A model generated the notes under the pieces. The model was given only the letters and a program-made list of their open reading frames with translations. It had not been told where the DNA came from and made no database searches. Positions 32,668 to 40,961 of a DNA stretch of 64,000 nucleotides are shown in pieces (within the stretch, counting starts at the first letter, position 1; each line of letters starts with the position of its first letter). This DNA is from Ovoidimarina sp050299695. GTDB lineage: Bacteria > Pseudomonadota > Alphaproteobacteria > Rhodobacterales > Rhodobacteraceae. Location: contig JBNKWI010000003.1 of assembly GCA_050299695.1 (NCBI GenBank), forward strand, positions 45,973 through 109,972. Direction: 5' to 3'. Made by a program: the position numbers and the translations under genes.

Positions 32668-32687
32668 ATTGGAGCGGGCGATGAGAT
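32668..32687. repeat. Right attachment-site repeat (3' end of tRNA-Gly)
   Basis: Same 20 bases as 22641-22660. Here they lie within the intact tRNA-Gly gene, covering its CCA, discriminator, acceptor stem and part of the T arm. Confidence 0.85.
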
Positions 32688-32744
32688 TCGAACTCACGAC
32701 CCTTACCTTGGCAAGGTAATGCTCTACCCCTGAGCTACGCCCGC
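32670..32744 (-). tRNA. tRNA-Gly(GCC)
   Basis: A 75-nt gene with encoded CCA. On the minus strand the acceptor stem GCGGGCG pairs with CGCCCGC, the D stem is GCTC/GAGC, the anticodon stem TTACC/GGTAA encloses the loop TTGCCAA with anticodon GCC, and the T arm has TTCGAAT. All stems pair fully. Its 3' end is the integration site of the neighbouring island. Confidence 0.97.
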
Positions 32745-32826
32745 GTCCATTGGGTGAGGGCGGAGATATAAACTCTCGGGAGGCGCTGCAAGAGGAAAAT
32801 TGCGGCACGATGGCGCTACGTGGCGC

Positions 32827-33366
32827 TCACCAAGTCTCGGGGAGAGGATCGGGGGTCAACAGGGAAAGATATTCCTTCCGGCGGGTTTCTTCCTCGATCC
32901 GCGCCGCAATGACCCGGGTGGTGAAGTGACCATAGCCGCGGCCGTCTGCGGCAGGAAACGTCCAGTCGCGGATCATGTCATCGGTAAAGGCGACGACATC
33001 GCCAAGCGCCATCCCCGGCATGTTCTGTGGCGCATTTGCGAGGTGGCCTTCGAATCCTCCGTTGGCGGCGCGCCCGAACTCTCCGACCCAGATCACTTCG
33101 ACCGTCGGGCCCCACTCCGTGACGACGGGGAAGGCGACTTTGAGCAGCTCGCCCGGCCCAGAAATGGGCCCGTCAGCGAACACCTGGTCGAGAAACTGCG
33201 CGACAAGGGAGCGGGCCTCCCGTTGCGCCGCGTTCATGGTGTGATCCGATGCCGCGACCACGGTGACGGGGTCACCGTCATTGGTGCCGAGGTGCGGTCC
33301 GAGCGCAAATCCGAGAGTGGCCAGGGCCGCAACGGCGTAGACAAGCTTCGAAACGGCGCCGGGCAC
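32827..33366 (-). CDS. DUF2314 domain-containing protein
   Basis: A 179-residue protein with a hydrophobic N-terminus (signal or anchor, YAVAALATLGFALG) and a DUF2314-type body: DPVTVVAASDHTMNAAQREAR and EVIWVGEF, then GMALGDVVAFTDDMIRDW. The family (E. coli YegJ) is uncharacterised. I chose GTG 33366 since GGAGG stands 7 nt upstream; the frame extends to 33423. It follows pyc on the same strand by 83 bp and may be co-transcribed. Confidence 0.72.
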   Translation of the reverse strand: MPGAVSKLVYAVAALATLGFALGPHLGTNDGDPVTVVAASDHTMNAAQREARSLVAQFLDQVFADGPISGPGELLKVAFPVVTEWGPTVEVIWVGEFGRAANGGFEGHLANAPQNMPGMALGDVVAFTDDMIRDWTFPAADGRGYGHFTTRVIAARIEEETRRKEYLSLLTPDPLPETW

Positions 33367-33449
33367 TGCGCGACCTCCAGGATATGGCTGCACGGAGACC
33401 TGGCCGGACGGAACGGCGCGCAAGGGGCATTGGAAAGGCGAGAATGCGG

Positions 33450-36400
33450 CTATTCGAACTCCACCAGCAGGTCCTTCGCGTCGATCTGGCTACCCGGCGA
33501 GACATGGACCGCCTTCACCACCGCGTCGCGTTCGGCGTGGAGGCCGGTCTCCATCTTCATCGCCTCGATGGACAGGAGCATGTCGCCCTCCTTCACCGCG
33601 ACGCCGGCAGCGATCGCGACCGAGGCCACCACGCCCGGCATCGGCGCGCCCACATGCCCGGGGTTGCCGGCCTCGGCCTTGGGATGAAGCGCCTTCGCCG
33701 CGCCGATCTTGCGGTTCTGGACACGGATCACGCGGGGCTGGCCGTTCAGTTCGAAGAACACCCGGACCGAGCCGTCCTCATGGGTCTCGCCCACCGTCTG
33801 GAGCCGCACCTCGAGCGTCACGCCGGGGTCGATCTCGGGCGAGATCTCCTCGCCCGGCTCCATCCCGTAGAAGAAGGTCTTCGTCGGCAGCGTCCGCACC
33901 GGCCCGTAAATCGCGTGCCGCTCCATGTAGTCGGTGAAGACCTTGGGATACATCATGTACCCGTTCAGGTCCTCGTTGTCGATTTCCTCCTCGAACCGCG
34001 CCTCCAGCGCCTTGCGCTCGGCGGCCATGTCGGCCGGCGGCAAAAGCGCGCCCGGCCGCCCGGTGATCGGCTTCTCGCCCTTCAGCACCTTCTTCACCAC
34101 CGCGGGCGGGAAGCCGCCATGGGCCTGGCCCACGTTCCCCTTCATCAGCGTGATCACGCTGTCGGGGAAGGCGAAATCGGCCTTCGACGCCATCAGGTCC
34201 TCGGTCGACATCCCCTGGCTCACCAGCATCAGCGCGAGGTCGCCCACCGTCTTGGCGATCGGCGTCACCTTGATGACGTCGCCGAAAAGCTGGTTCACGT
34301 CGGCATAGGTCTTCGCCACCTCGTGCCAGCGGTCCTCCAGCCCCATGGAGCGCGCCTGCGCCTTGAGGTTGGTGAACTGGCCCCCCGGCATCTCGTGCAG
34401 ATAGACCTCCGACGAGGGCGACTGCATGCCGCTCTCGAAGGCGAGGTAGTGGTTGCGGACGCTTTCCCAGTAGTTCGAGATCCGCAGGATCGCGTCCATG
34501 TCCAGGCCGGTCTCCCGGTCGGAATGATCGAGCGCCGCGACCAGTGTGCCGAGCGTCGCCTGGCTGGTATTGCCCGAAAGCGCGTCCATCGCGCAGTCGA
34601 CCGCATCCACGCCCGCCTCTGCGGCGGCAAGGATCGAGGCGCAGGCGATCCCCGCCGTGTCGTGGGTGTGGAAATGGATCGGCAGGCCCACCTCCTCCTT
34701 CAGCGCTTTCACCAGCACCGAGGCGGCGCGCGGCTTCACCAGCCCGCCCATGTCCTTCAGCCCGAGGATATGGGTGCCCGCCGCCTTCAGCTCCTTGCCC
34801 ATGGCGACGTAATACTTGAGATCGTATTTCGCCCGGTCCGGATCGTGAATGTCGCCCGTATAGCAGATCGCCCCTTCGAGGAGCTTGCCCGCCTCCAGCA
34901 CCGCATCCATCGACACCCGCATGTTCTCGACCCAGTTCAGCGGGTCGAACACGCGGAACAGGTCGATCCCGGTCTCGGCGGCCTGCTTCACGAAGCTCTG
35001 CACGACGTTGTCGGGATAGTTGGTGTAGCCCACCCCATTCGAGCCGCGCAGCAGCATCTGCGTCATCAGATTCGGCATCGCTTTCCGCAGGTCGCGGAGC
35101 CGCTGCCAGGGGCATTCCTGCAGGAACCGGTAGGCCACGTCGAAGGTCGCACCGCCCCAGCATTCGACCGAGAACAGGCCGGGCAGGTCATGGGCGTAGT
35201 TCGGCGCGATCCCGATCATGTCGAGCGAGCGCATCCGCGTGGCCAAGAGCGACTGCGGCGCGTCGCGCATCGTCGTGTCGGTTATGAGCAGCCGCTTCTC
35301 CGCCGCCATCCAGTCGGCCACGGCCTGCGGGCCCTGTTCGTCGAGGATCTGTTTCGTCCCCGGCGCGGGCGCCGCCGCCTTGGGCTTCGGCGCGACCGGG
35401 ATCTTCAGCGTCGCCGGCGGACGAGGGCGGCCGTCCACGTCCGGATGTCCGTTCACCGTGATATCGGCGATATAGGTCAGGATCTTGGTCGCCCGGTCGC
35501 GGCGCTGCGGGAATTCGAACAGCGCCGGGGTCTGGTCGATGAACTTGGTGTGGTACTCGTTCGAGAGGAAGGTCGGGTGCTTCAGGAGGTTCTCGACGAA
35601 GGCGATGTTGGTCGAGACGCCCCGGATCCGGAACTCGCGCAGGGCCCGGTCCATCCGCGCGATGGCGGCCTCGGGCGTCGGCGCCCAGGCGGTGACCTTC
35701 TCCAGAAGCGAGTCGTAGTAGCGGGTGATGACCGCGCCCGAATAAGCGGTGCCGCCGTCGAGACGGATGCCCATGCCCGTCGCGCCGCGATAGGCGGTGA
35801 TCCGGCCGTAATCGGGGATGAAGTTGTTCTGCGGGTCCTCGGTGGTGATCCGGCACTGGATCGCATGGCCCGTCAGCCGCACGTCGTATTGCGTGGCGGT
35901 TCCGGTCGCCTCCATCAGCGACTTGCCCTCGGCGATCAGAATCTGCGCGCGCACGATGTCGATCCCGGTCACCTCCTCGGTGACGGTATGCTCGACCTGC
36001 ACGCGGGGGTTCACCTCGATGAAGTAGAACTTTCCCGTCGCCATATCCATCAGGAACTCGATGGTCCCGGCGCATTCGTAGTCCACCGCTTCGGCGATCT
36101 TCTTGCCGAGGTTGCAGATCTCCTCGCGCTGGGCGGGCGACAGGTACGGGGCAGGGGCCCGCTCCACCACCTTCTGGTTCCGCCGCTGCACCGAGCAGTC
36201 GCGCTCCCAGAGGTGATAGATGTTGCCCTGCTTGTCGCCGAGGATCTGAACCTCGACGTGGCGGGCCTTGAGGATCATCTTTTCCAGATAGCCCTCGCCG
36301 TTGCCGAAGGCGGCCTCGGCCTCGCGGCGGCCCTCCTTGACCTTCTCGACCAGTTCTTCGGGCTTCTGGATCGGCCGCATGCCCCGGCCGCCGCCGCCCC

Positions 36401-36890
36401 AGGAGGCCTTCAGCATCAGCGGATAGCCGATCTCCTCGGCCTCCTTGGCGATGGCCTTCATGTCGTCGCCCAGCACTTCGGTCGCCGGGATCACCGGCAC
36501 GCCGGCCTTGATCGCCACTTTCCGCGCCGAGGCCTTGTCGCCCAGCGCGCGCATCGTCTCGGCCTTCGGGCCGATGAAGGTGATGCCGTTCTTCTCGCAG
36601 GCGTCCACGAAGGCGGGGTTTTCCGACAGGAGCCCGTAGCCCGGATGGATCGCGTCGGCGCCCGACATCTTGGCGACCCGGATGATCTCCTCGATGGAAA
36701 GATAGGCCGCGACCGGCCCCATCCCCTCGCCGATCTTGTAGGCTTCGTCGGCCTTGAACCGGTGCAGGCAGAGCTTGTCCTCTTCGGCATAGACCGCGAC
36801 GGTCCGCTTGCCGAGCTCGTTCGCCGCGCGCATCACGCGGATCGCGATCTCGCCCCGGTTGGCGATCAGGATCTTCTTGAACTCGGCCAT
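33450..36890 (-). CDS. pyc: Pyruvate carboxylase
   Basis: A 1146-residue single-chain biotin enzyme making oxaloacetate from pyruvate, bicarbonate and ATP. Order: biotin carboxylase (1 to ~450, starting KILIANRGEIAIRVMRAA, with GGGGRGM), carboxyltransferase (~530-830, TTMRDAPQSLLATRMRS, SVECWGGATFD), tetramerisation region, and C-terminal biotin carrier with the biotinylated Lys1112 in EAMKMETG. The start is ATG 36890; the frame reads on upstream but the domain begins here. The 195-bp gap to uvrD holds divergent promoters. Full length and apparently intact. Confidence 0.96.
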   Translation of the reverse strand: MAEFKKILIANRGEIAIRVMRAANELGKRTVAVYAEEDKLCLHRFKADEAYKIGEGMGPVAAYLSIEEIIRVAKMSGADAIHPGYGLLSENPAFVDACEKNGITFIGPKAETMRALGDKASARKVAIKAGVPVIPATEVLGDDMKAIAKEAEEIGYPLMLKASWGGGGRGMRPIQKPEELVEKVKEGRREAEAAFGNGEGYLEKMILKARHVEVQILGDKQGNIYHLWERDCSVQRRNQKVVERAPAPYLSPAQREEICNLGKKIAEAVDYECAGTIEFLMDMATGKFYFIEVNPRVQVEHTVTEEVTGIDIVRAQILIAEGKSLMEATGTATQYDVRLTGHAIQCRITTEDPQNNFIPDYGRITAYRGATGMGIRLDGGTAYSGAVITRYYDSLLEKVTAWAPTPEAAIARMDRALREFRIRGVSTNIAFVENLLKHPTFLSNEYHTKFIDQTPALFEFPQRRDRATKILTYIADITVNGHPDVDGRPRPPATLKIPVAPKPKAAAPAPGTKQILDEQGPQAVADWMAAEKRLLITDTTMRDAPQSLLATRMRSLDMIGIAPNYAHDLPGLFSVECWGGATFDVAYRFLQECPWQRLRDLRKAMPNLMTQMLLRGSNGVGYTNYPDNVVQSFVKQAAETGIDLFRVFDPLNWVENMRVSMDAVLEAGKLLEGAICYTGDIHDPDRAKYDLKYYVAMGKELKAAGTHILGLKDMGGLVKPRAASVLVKALKEEVGLPIHFHTHDTAGIACASILAAAEAGVDAVDCAMDALSGNTSQATLGTLVAALDHSDRETGLDMDAILRISNYWESVRNHYLAFESGMQSPSSEVYLHEMPGGQFTNLKAQARSMGLEDRWHEVAKTYADVNQLFGDVIKVTPIAKTVGDLALMLVSQGMSTEDLMASKADFAFPDSVITLMKGNVGQAHGGFPPAVVKKVLKGEKPITGRPGALLPPADMAAERKALEARFEEEIDNEDLNGYMMYPKVFTDYMERHAIYGPVRTLPTKTFFYGMEPGEEISPEIDPGVTLEVRLQTVGETHEDGSVRVFFELNGQPRVIRVQNRKIGAAKALHPKAEAGNPGHVGAPMPGVVASVAIAAGVAVKEGDMLLSIEAMKMETGLHAERDAVVKAVHVSPGSQIDAKDLLVEFE

Positions 36891-37085
36891 TCCCCGTCCC
36901 CTGGTATGTGGCGTCTCTTTCGCAGGCGCAGAAAAAAAACTAGTGCGTTCATGGGATGGGGTAAACGGGGCTTTTCGGCTTGGTCGCTGCGCCAACGACA
37001 AGATCAGGAAGCGTTGCGACATTGTGCGGAACAATTTGCGAACATGCTCTTTCGCACATCTCCAGTTCACGTTACATTTGGCGCA

Positions 37086-39509
37086 ATGAGCAGTTTCGAC
37101 GAGAACGAGGCCTTCGAGGCAGCGGTGCCGCTGTCGCAGCGCGCCATGACGGCCCGCGCGGCACCCTATCTCGACGGGCTGAACCCGGCGCAGCGCGAGG
37201 CTGTCGAGGCGCTCGAGGGGCCGGTGCTGATGCTGGCGGGCGCCGGGACCGGCAAGACCCGGGCGCTCACGGCTCGGATCGCCCATCTTCTCTTTAGCCG
37301 CACTGCGCAACCCAATGAAATCCTTGCGGTAACCTTCACGAACAAGGCCGCGCGCGAGATGAAGTTGCGGGTCGCGAAGCTGCTCGGCCAGGAAGTCGAG
37401 GGGATGCCTTGGCTCGGCACCTTCCATGCGATCTGCGTCAAGCTCCTGCGCCGCCATGCCGAGCTCGTCGGGCTCAAGTCGAACTTCACCATCCTCGACA
37501 CCGACGACCAGCTCCGGCTCCTGAAACAGGAGCTCGCCGCCGCCAATATCGACGAAAAGCGCTGGCCCGCCCGGCAGCTCGCCGGGCTGATCGACCACTG
37601 GAAGAACCGGGCCTGGACACCCGAGAAGGTTCCGGCCGCAGAGGCCAGTGAATTCAATCACATGGGCAGCGAACTTTACGCGAATTACCAGGCGCGACTC
37701 CTGGGGCTGAACGCCGTCGATTTCGGCGACCTGCTCCTCCACATGGTCACCATCTTCCAGGCCCACGAGGACGTTCTCAGGCAGTACCAGCGCTGGTTCC
37801 GCTACATCCTCGTCGACGAATACCAGGACACCAACGTCGCCCAGTATCTCTGGCTCCGGCTCCTCGCCGGCGGGCACAAGAACATCTGCTGCGTCGGCGA
37901 CGACGACCAGTCGATCTACGGCTGGCGCGGCGCCGAAGTGGGCAATATCCTGCGGTTTGAAAAGGATTTTCCGGGCGCCAAGGTGGTCCGGCTCGAGCAA
38001 AACTACCGCTCGACCGAGCACATCCTTGCCGCCGCCTCGGGTGTCATCGCCGCGAACAAGGGCCGCCTGGGCAAGACGCTCTGGACCGATGCCGAGGGCG
38101 GCGAGAAGCTGCGCCTGATCGGCCATTGGGACGGCGAGGAGGAGGCGCGCTGGATCGGCGAGGAGCTGGAGGCGATGCAATCCGGCACCCGCGGCCTCCG
38201 CCCGATGCAGCTTCACGAGTCTGCCATCCTTGTCCGCGCCAGCCACCAGATGCGCGCTTTCGAGGACCGCTTCCTCACCATCGGTCTCCCCTACCGCGTG
38301 ATCGGCGGCCCGCGCTTCTACGAGCGGATGGAGATCCGCGACGCGATGGCCTATTTCCGCATCGCCGTCAGCCCCGAGGACGACCTCGCCTTCGAGCGGA
38401 TCGTCAACGCGCCGAAGCGCGGCCTAGGCGACAAGGCGCAGCAGCAGATCCAGAGGACCGCCCGGAAGCACGGCGTCGGCCTGGTGGACGGCGCGCGAAT
38501 TCTCCTTTCCGAGAAAGGGCTTGGCGGCAAAGGCGCGGTCGAGCTCCGGCGGCTGGTCGATGGCATCGCCCGCTGGCATGACCTCGTGGCCGGCCCCCGG
38601 ATCGCGCCCTCTGCAAGCGACGACCTGATCGACGACGAACGCCAGCCGCTGTCCCGAGGCGGCGCGCCGAGGATCGGCCATATCGAGATCGCCGAGCAGA
38701 TCCTCGAGGAGTCCGGCTACACGGAGATGTGGCAGAAGGACAAGACGCCCGAGGCGCCCGGGCGGCTCGAGAACCTCAAGGAACTGGTCAAGGCGCTTGA
38801 GGGCTTCGAGAACCTGCAGGGGTTCCTTGAGCATGTCGCGCTGATCATGGACAACGAGACCGACGACGGCGGCTCGCGCGTGTCGATCATGACGCTCCAT
38901 GCCGCCAAGGGCCTGGAATTCCCCAGCGTTTTCCTGCCTGGGTGGGAAGATGGGTTGTTCCCCTCGCAACGTTCGATGGACGAAAGCGGCCTCAAGGGGC
39001 TCGAGGAGGAGCGCCGTCTCGCCTATGTCGGCATCACCCGGGCCGAGGAGGTCTGCACCATCTCCTTCGCCGCCAACCGGCGCGTCTACGGCCAGTGGCA
39101 ATCGGCGCTGCCCTCGCGCTTCGTCGACGAACTCCCGTCCGAACATGTCGAGGTCCTGACCGCTCCCGGCCTCTATGGCGGCCAGGCCGCCCGGACGGAG
39201 AAATCCGGCCTCGAAGCCGCCGCGAGCCGGGCCGATGTCTACAACTCGCCGGGCTGGCGCCGGCTGCAGGAACGGTCCGGCCAATATGGCATGAGCCAGC
39301 CGCGCGAGGGCAGGACAAGCGTGATCGACCTCGACGCCGTCTCGGCCTTCACCGAGGGCGACCGCGTGTTCCACCAGAAATTCGGCTATGGCCGCATCGC
39401 CGGAGTGGAAGGTGACAAACTCGAGATCAATTTCGACAAGGCCGGAACCAAAAAAGTCGTGGCCAAGTTCATTGTCGCGGCGGAGCAGGCGGAAGATTTG
39501 CCGTTCTGA
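37086..39509 (+). CDS. uvrD: ATP-dependent DNA helicase, UvrD/PcrA type
   Basis: An 807-residue superfamily 1A 3'-5' helicase. Motif I AGAGTGKT is at 51-58, Ia is VTFTNKAAREMK, II is VDEYQDTN, III is GDDDQSIYGWRGA, IV is LEQNYRS, V is IMTLHAAKGLEF and VI is YVGITRAEE. A C-terminal Tudor-like segment (GDRVFHQKFGYGRI) is the PcrA/UvrD RNA-polymerase-binding module. It acts in nucleotide excision and mismatch repair. The ATG at 37086 is the first in the domain. Confidence 0.95.
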   Translation: MSSFDENEAFEAAVPLSQRAMTARAAPYLDGLNPAQREAVEALEGPVLMLAGAGTGKTRALTARIAHLLFSRTAQPNEILAVTFTNKAAREMKLRVAKLLGQEVEGMPWLGTFHAICVKLLRRHAELVGLKSNFTILDTDDQLRLLKQELAAANIDEKRWPARQLAGLIDHWKNRAWTPEKVPAAEASEFNHMGSELYANYQARLLGLNAVDFGDLLLHMVTIFQAHEDVLRQYQRWFRYILVDEYQDTNVAQYLWLRLLAGGHKNICCVGDDDQSIYGWRGAEVGNILRFEKDFPGAKVVRLEQNYRSTEHILAAASGVIAANKGRLGKTLWTDAEGGEKLRLIGHWDGEEEARWIGEELEAMQSGTRGLRPMQLHESAILVRASHQMRAFEDRFLTIGLPYRVIGGPRFYERMEIRDAMAYFRIAVSPEDDLAFERIVNAPKRGLGDKAQQQIQRTARKHGVGLVDGARILLSEKGLGGKGAVELRRLVDGIARWHDLVAGPRIAPSASDDLIDDERQPLSRGGAPRIGHIEIAEQILEESGYTEMWQKDKTPEAPGRLENLKELVKALEGFENLQGFLEHVALIMDNETDDGGSRVSIMTLHAAKGLEFPSVFLPGWEDGLFPSQRSMDESGLKGLEEERRLAYVGITRAEEVCTISFAANRRVYGQWQSALPSRFVDELPSEHVEVLTAPGLYGGQAARTEKSGLEAAASRADVYNSPGWRRLQERSGQYGMSQPREGRTSVIDLDAVSAFTEGDRVFHQKFGYGRIAGVEGDKLEINFDKAGTKKVVAKFIVAAEQAEDLPF

Positions 39510-39937
39510 GCGGGCGCAGAGTGAGTCGGCGACAATGCGCGCTCAATCGGAGCCATTTTCGCCGCCCGGTGGATTGCAGAGCAATTTGAAACAAGCGGTT
39601 TCGCGGCGCATCCCTGCGATGAAACGCGGCAAAAAAATCACGCAGAAGTTGTATCGCTGCTGGTCCTGCCACGATTTTGACTTAATCTTGCAATAATCTA
39701 GTAACGATTGATTTGGTCTGGCCGCGTTTGGCGGCCAAGCGGCTCCAATACCGCAACAGAGATTTTTGATGAGGCGGCCCCGCGTGGGTGGGATTTGTAC
39801 AGGGGAGATTGAAGTATGCTGTCAGGCTTTCGCAAATCGGGCAGGTTTCCTACCAGAGTTGTAACGAAGAAGAGCGGGCCATCGGTGGCCAGTAGGCTCT
39901 TCGGTAGCAAGTGTTTGAGGTTTGTAGGGTTGGGTCG
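39510..39937. other. Intergenic stretch, no gene seen
   Basis: Less GC-rich than its surroundings. I see no convincing coding frame, RNA gene or strong terminator. It should hold the promoter of the Hint-domain gene. Confidence 0.5.
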
Positions 39938-40420
39938 ATGAGAGGGTATGCCGTCGCGGAGCAGGGCTTCCGCAGTGAAGCGAGGTCGGAGATCTGCTGG
40001 AACCTTCCCGGGTTCGGGCCAATGACGCGGATTTCGACCTCGTTCGGAGAAGTGCACGCGCAGGTCCTGCGCCAGCGCGACCAGATCCGGACCGAGCAGG
40101 GAACGCTGAAACCGATCGTGTGGGTCGACCGCATGCGGCTCGACAGTGCCTTTTTGGCCCAGGTGCCCGACGCCCATGCCATCCTGATCCGCGCCGGGGC
40201 GCTGGGTGGTGGGCTGCCGAAGGCCGATGTCATCGTCTCGCCGGAACAGAAGGTCGGGCTCGGCCGCTCGGTGAGCGACCGTTTCGTCAAGGCCAAGGAG
40301 CTGCTCGGCCGGCCCGGTGTGCTCCGGAAGCCCGAGGACATGATGACCTATACGCTGTTCCATTGCGGCGAGCCGGTCTGTGTCCGCATGGAAGGAATGT
40401 GGGCCAGGGTCGATCCCTGA
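39938..40420 (+). CDS. Small Hint-domain (Hedgehog/intein-like) protein
   Basis: A 160-residue protein resembling Hint_2-type domains of Rhodobacteraceae: TRISTSFGEVHAQVLRQRDQI, then KPIVWVDRMRLD, ILIRAGALGGGLPKADVIVSPEQKV, and a C-terminal TYTLFHCGEPVCVRMEGMW. The usual Cys-x-Thr-x-Gly-Thr-x-Ile splice-site start is not conserved (here FGPMTRIST), so self-processing is doubtful. Start ATG 39938 is tentative; ATG 40022 is possible. It is a stand-alone copy, related in type to the second Hint protein at 56631-57434. Confidence 0.62.
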   Translation: MRGYAVAEQGFRSEARSEICWNLPGFGPMTRISTSFGEVHAQVLRQRDQIRTEQGTLKPIVWVDRMRLDSAFLAQVPDAHAILIRAGALGGGLPKADVIVSPEQKVGLGRSVSDRFVKAKELLGRPGVLRKPEDMMTYTLFHCGEPVCVRMEGMWARVDP

Positions 40421-40518
40421 TCCGTAACGAGGTTTCTCGCGAAGGGGCGTCGCATCCGTGCGGCGCCTCTTTTCGTTCGGGCATGCGCGTTCGCTTGATA
40501 CCGGATCTTCGGAGGCTG

Positions 40519-40634
40519 AAAAAAGTGAAGCGGTGGCACCAGGGAGGAGGAGGGTGCCACCGCTAATTTCAGAAGACCCAGGGAGGAGGAGGGGCCCTCT
40601 GACTTGGTGGTGACCGACGCTGCCGATCACCGTT
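40519..40634 (-). ncRNA. Predicted cuckoo/CcsR-type small RNA with twin anti-Shine-Dalgarno loops
   Basis: On the minus strand two stem-loops stand in tandem, each with the loop CTCCTCCTCCCT. The 5' one pairs 40592-40601 with 40570-40579 (imperfect) and the 3' one pairs GCGGTGGCACC/GGTGCCACCGC perfectly (40530-40540 with 40553-40563), followed at once by a T6 run (40519-40524), so it doubles as terminator. Paired hairpins with CCUCCUCCC loops define the CcsR/cuckoo sRNAs of Rhodobacteraceae. A TTGTGC-16-TATGTT promoter (40641-40668) would give a ~115-nt transcript. No DUF1127 gene, the usual companion, is seen beside it. The 5' end is a guess. Confidence 0.72.
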
Positions 40635-40961
40635 GAAGCCAACATATCAATTTGCTGCGCTTGCACAATGCTTCAATGTGCAATGCTGCTATGCAGAAAC
40701 TGCAATTTGCTGAATCAATGTGACGTCAAGATATTGATATGCATCCCTCTTTTCGGGTGACGAATTATTTTGTGCACAAAATTAAAGCAGATTCATCGCT
40801 GGCGCGCCGCATGGTTGCTAGCGTTAACATTAAATTAACGCATAGGTAGATCTGGCGGCAAATTCGGAGCGAGCGCAGCTTGAGCTGTTCGATTCGAGTC
40901 GCGGGCGTGAAAAGGAGATTCGCTGCTTCCGGGCCGGCCGGTCACCACGGCGATGGCCCGA
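40635..40961. other. A+T-rich regulatory stretch upstream of the small RNA
   Basis: No gene seen. It holds TTGCACA...TGTGCAA (40661-40683) and several further TGCA/GCAA motifs to about 40710, then ATCAAT-N13-ATTGAT (40714-40738) enclosing the palindrome TGACGTCA. These are probably operators for the minus-strand sRNA; the proteins involved are unknown. Confidence 0.45.

Larger units (their letters stand above)
22641..32687. mobile_element. Genomic island integrated at tRNA-Gly(GCC), integrase missing
   Basis: About 10 kb between two copies of a 20-bp sequence, one of them the 3' end of tRNA-Gly. Cargo: AlpA-like regulator, recombinase-like remnant, GHKL-kinase/receiver pair, EcoRII-type restriction system with Vsr, a replication-relaxation-like gene and a truncated conjugative coupling ATPase. 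The kinase/receiver section is visibly richer in A+T than the flanks. No integrase was found; the position where it normally lies, next to the tRNA, is taken by an IS5-family element and only about 30 bp of other DNA. It looks like a remnant of an integrative conjugative element, now probably immobile by itself. Confidence 0.8.

Noticed and set aside
22641..32687. CRISPR array or toxin-antitoxin pair within the island
   Set aside because: No regularly spaced repeats and no small paired genes with toxin motifs were seen.
33384..37085. A 2041-residue plus-strand reading frame that includes uvrD
   Set aside because: The part before 37086 is the antisense of pyc; helicase motifs begin only after the ATG at 37086.
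36891..38246. Upstream extension of the pyruvate carboxylase frame
   Set aside because: It is antisense to uvrD, and the biotin carboxylase domain begins right after ATG 36890.
39698..40666. Minus-strand frame across the Hint gene and the sRNA
   Set aside because: It runs through two hairpins and the T6 terminator and shows no family pattern.
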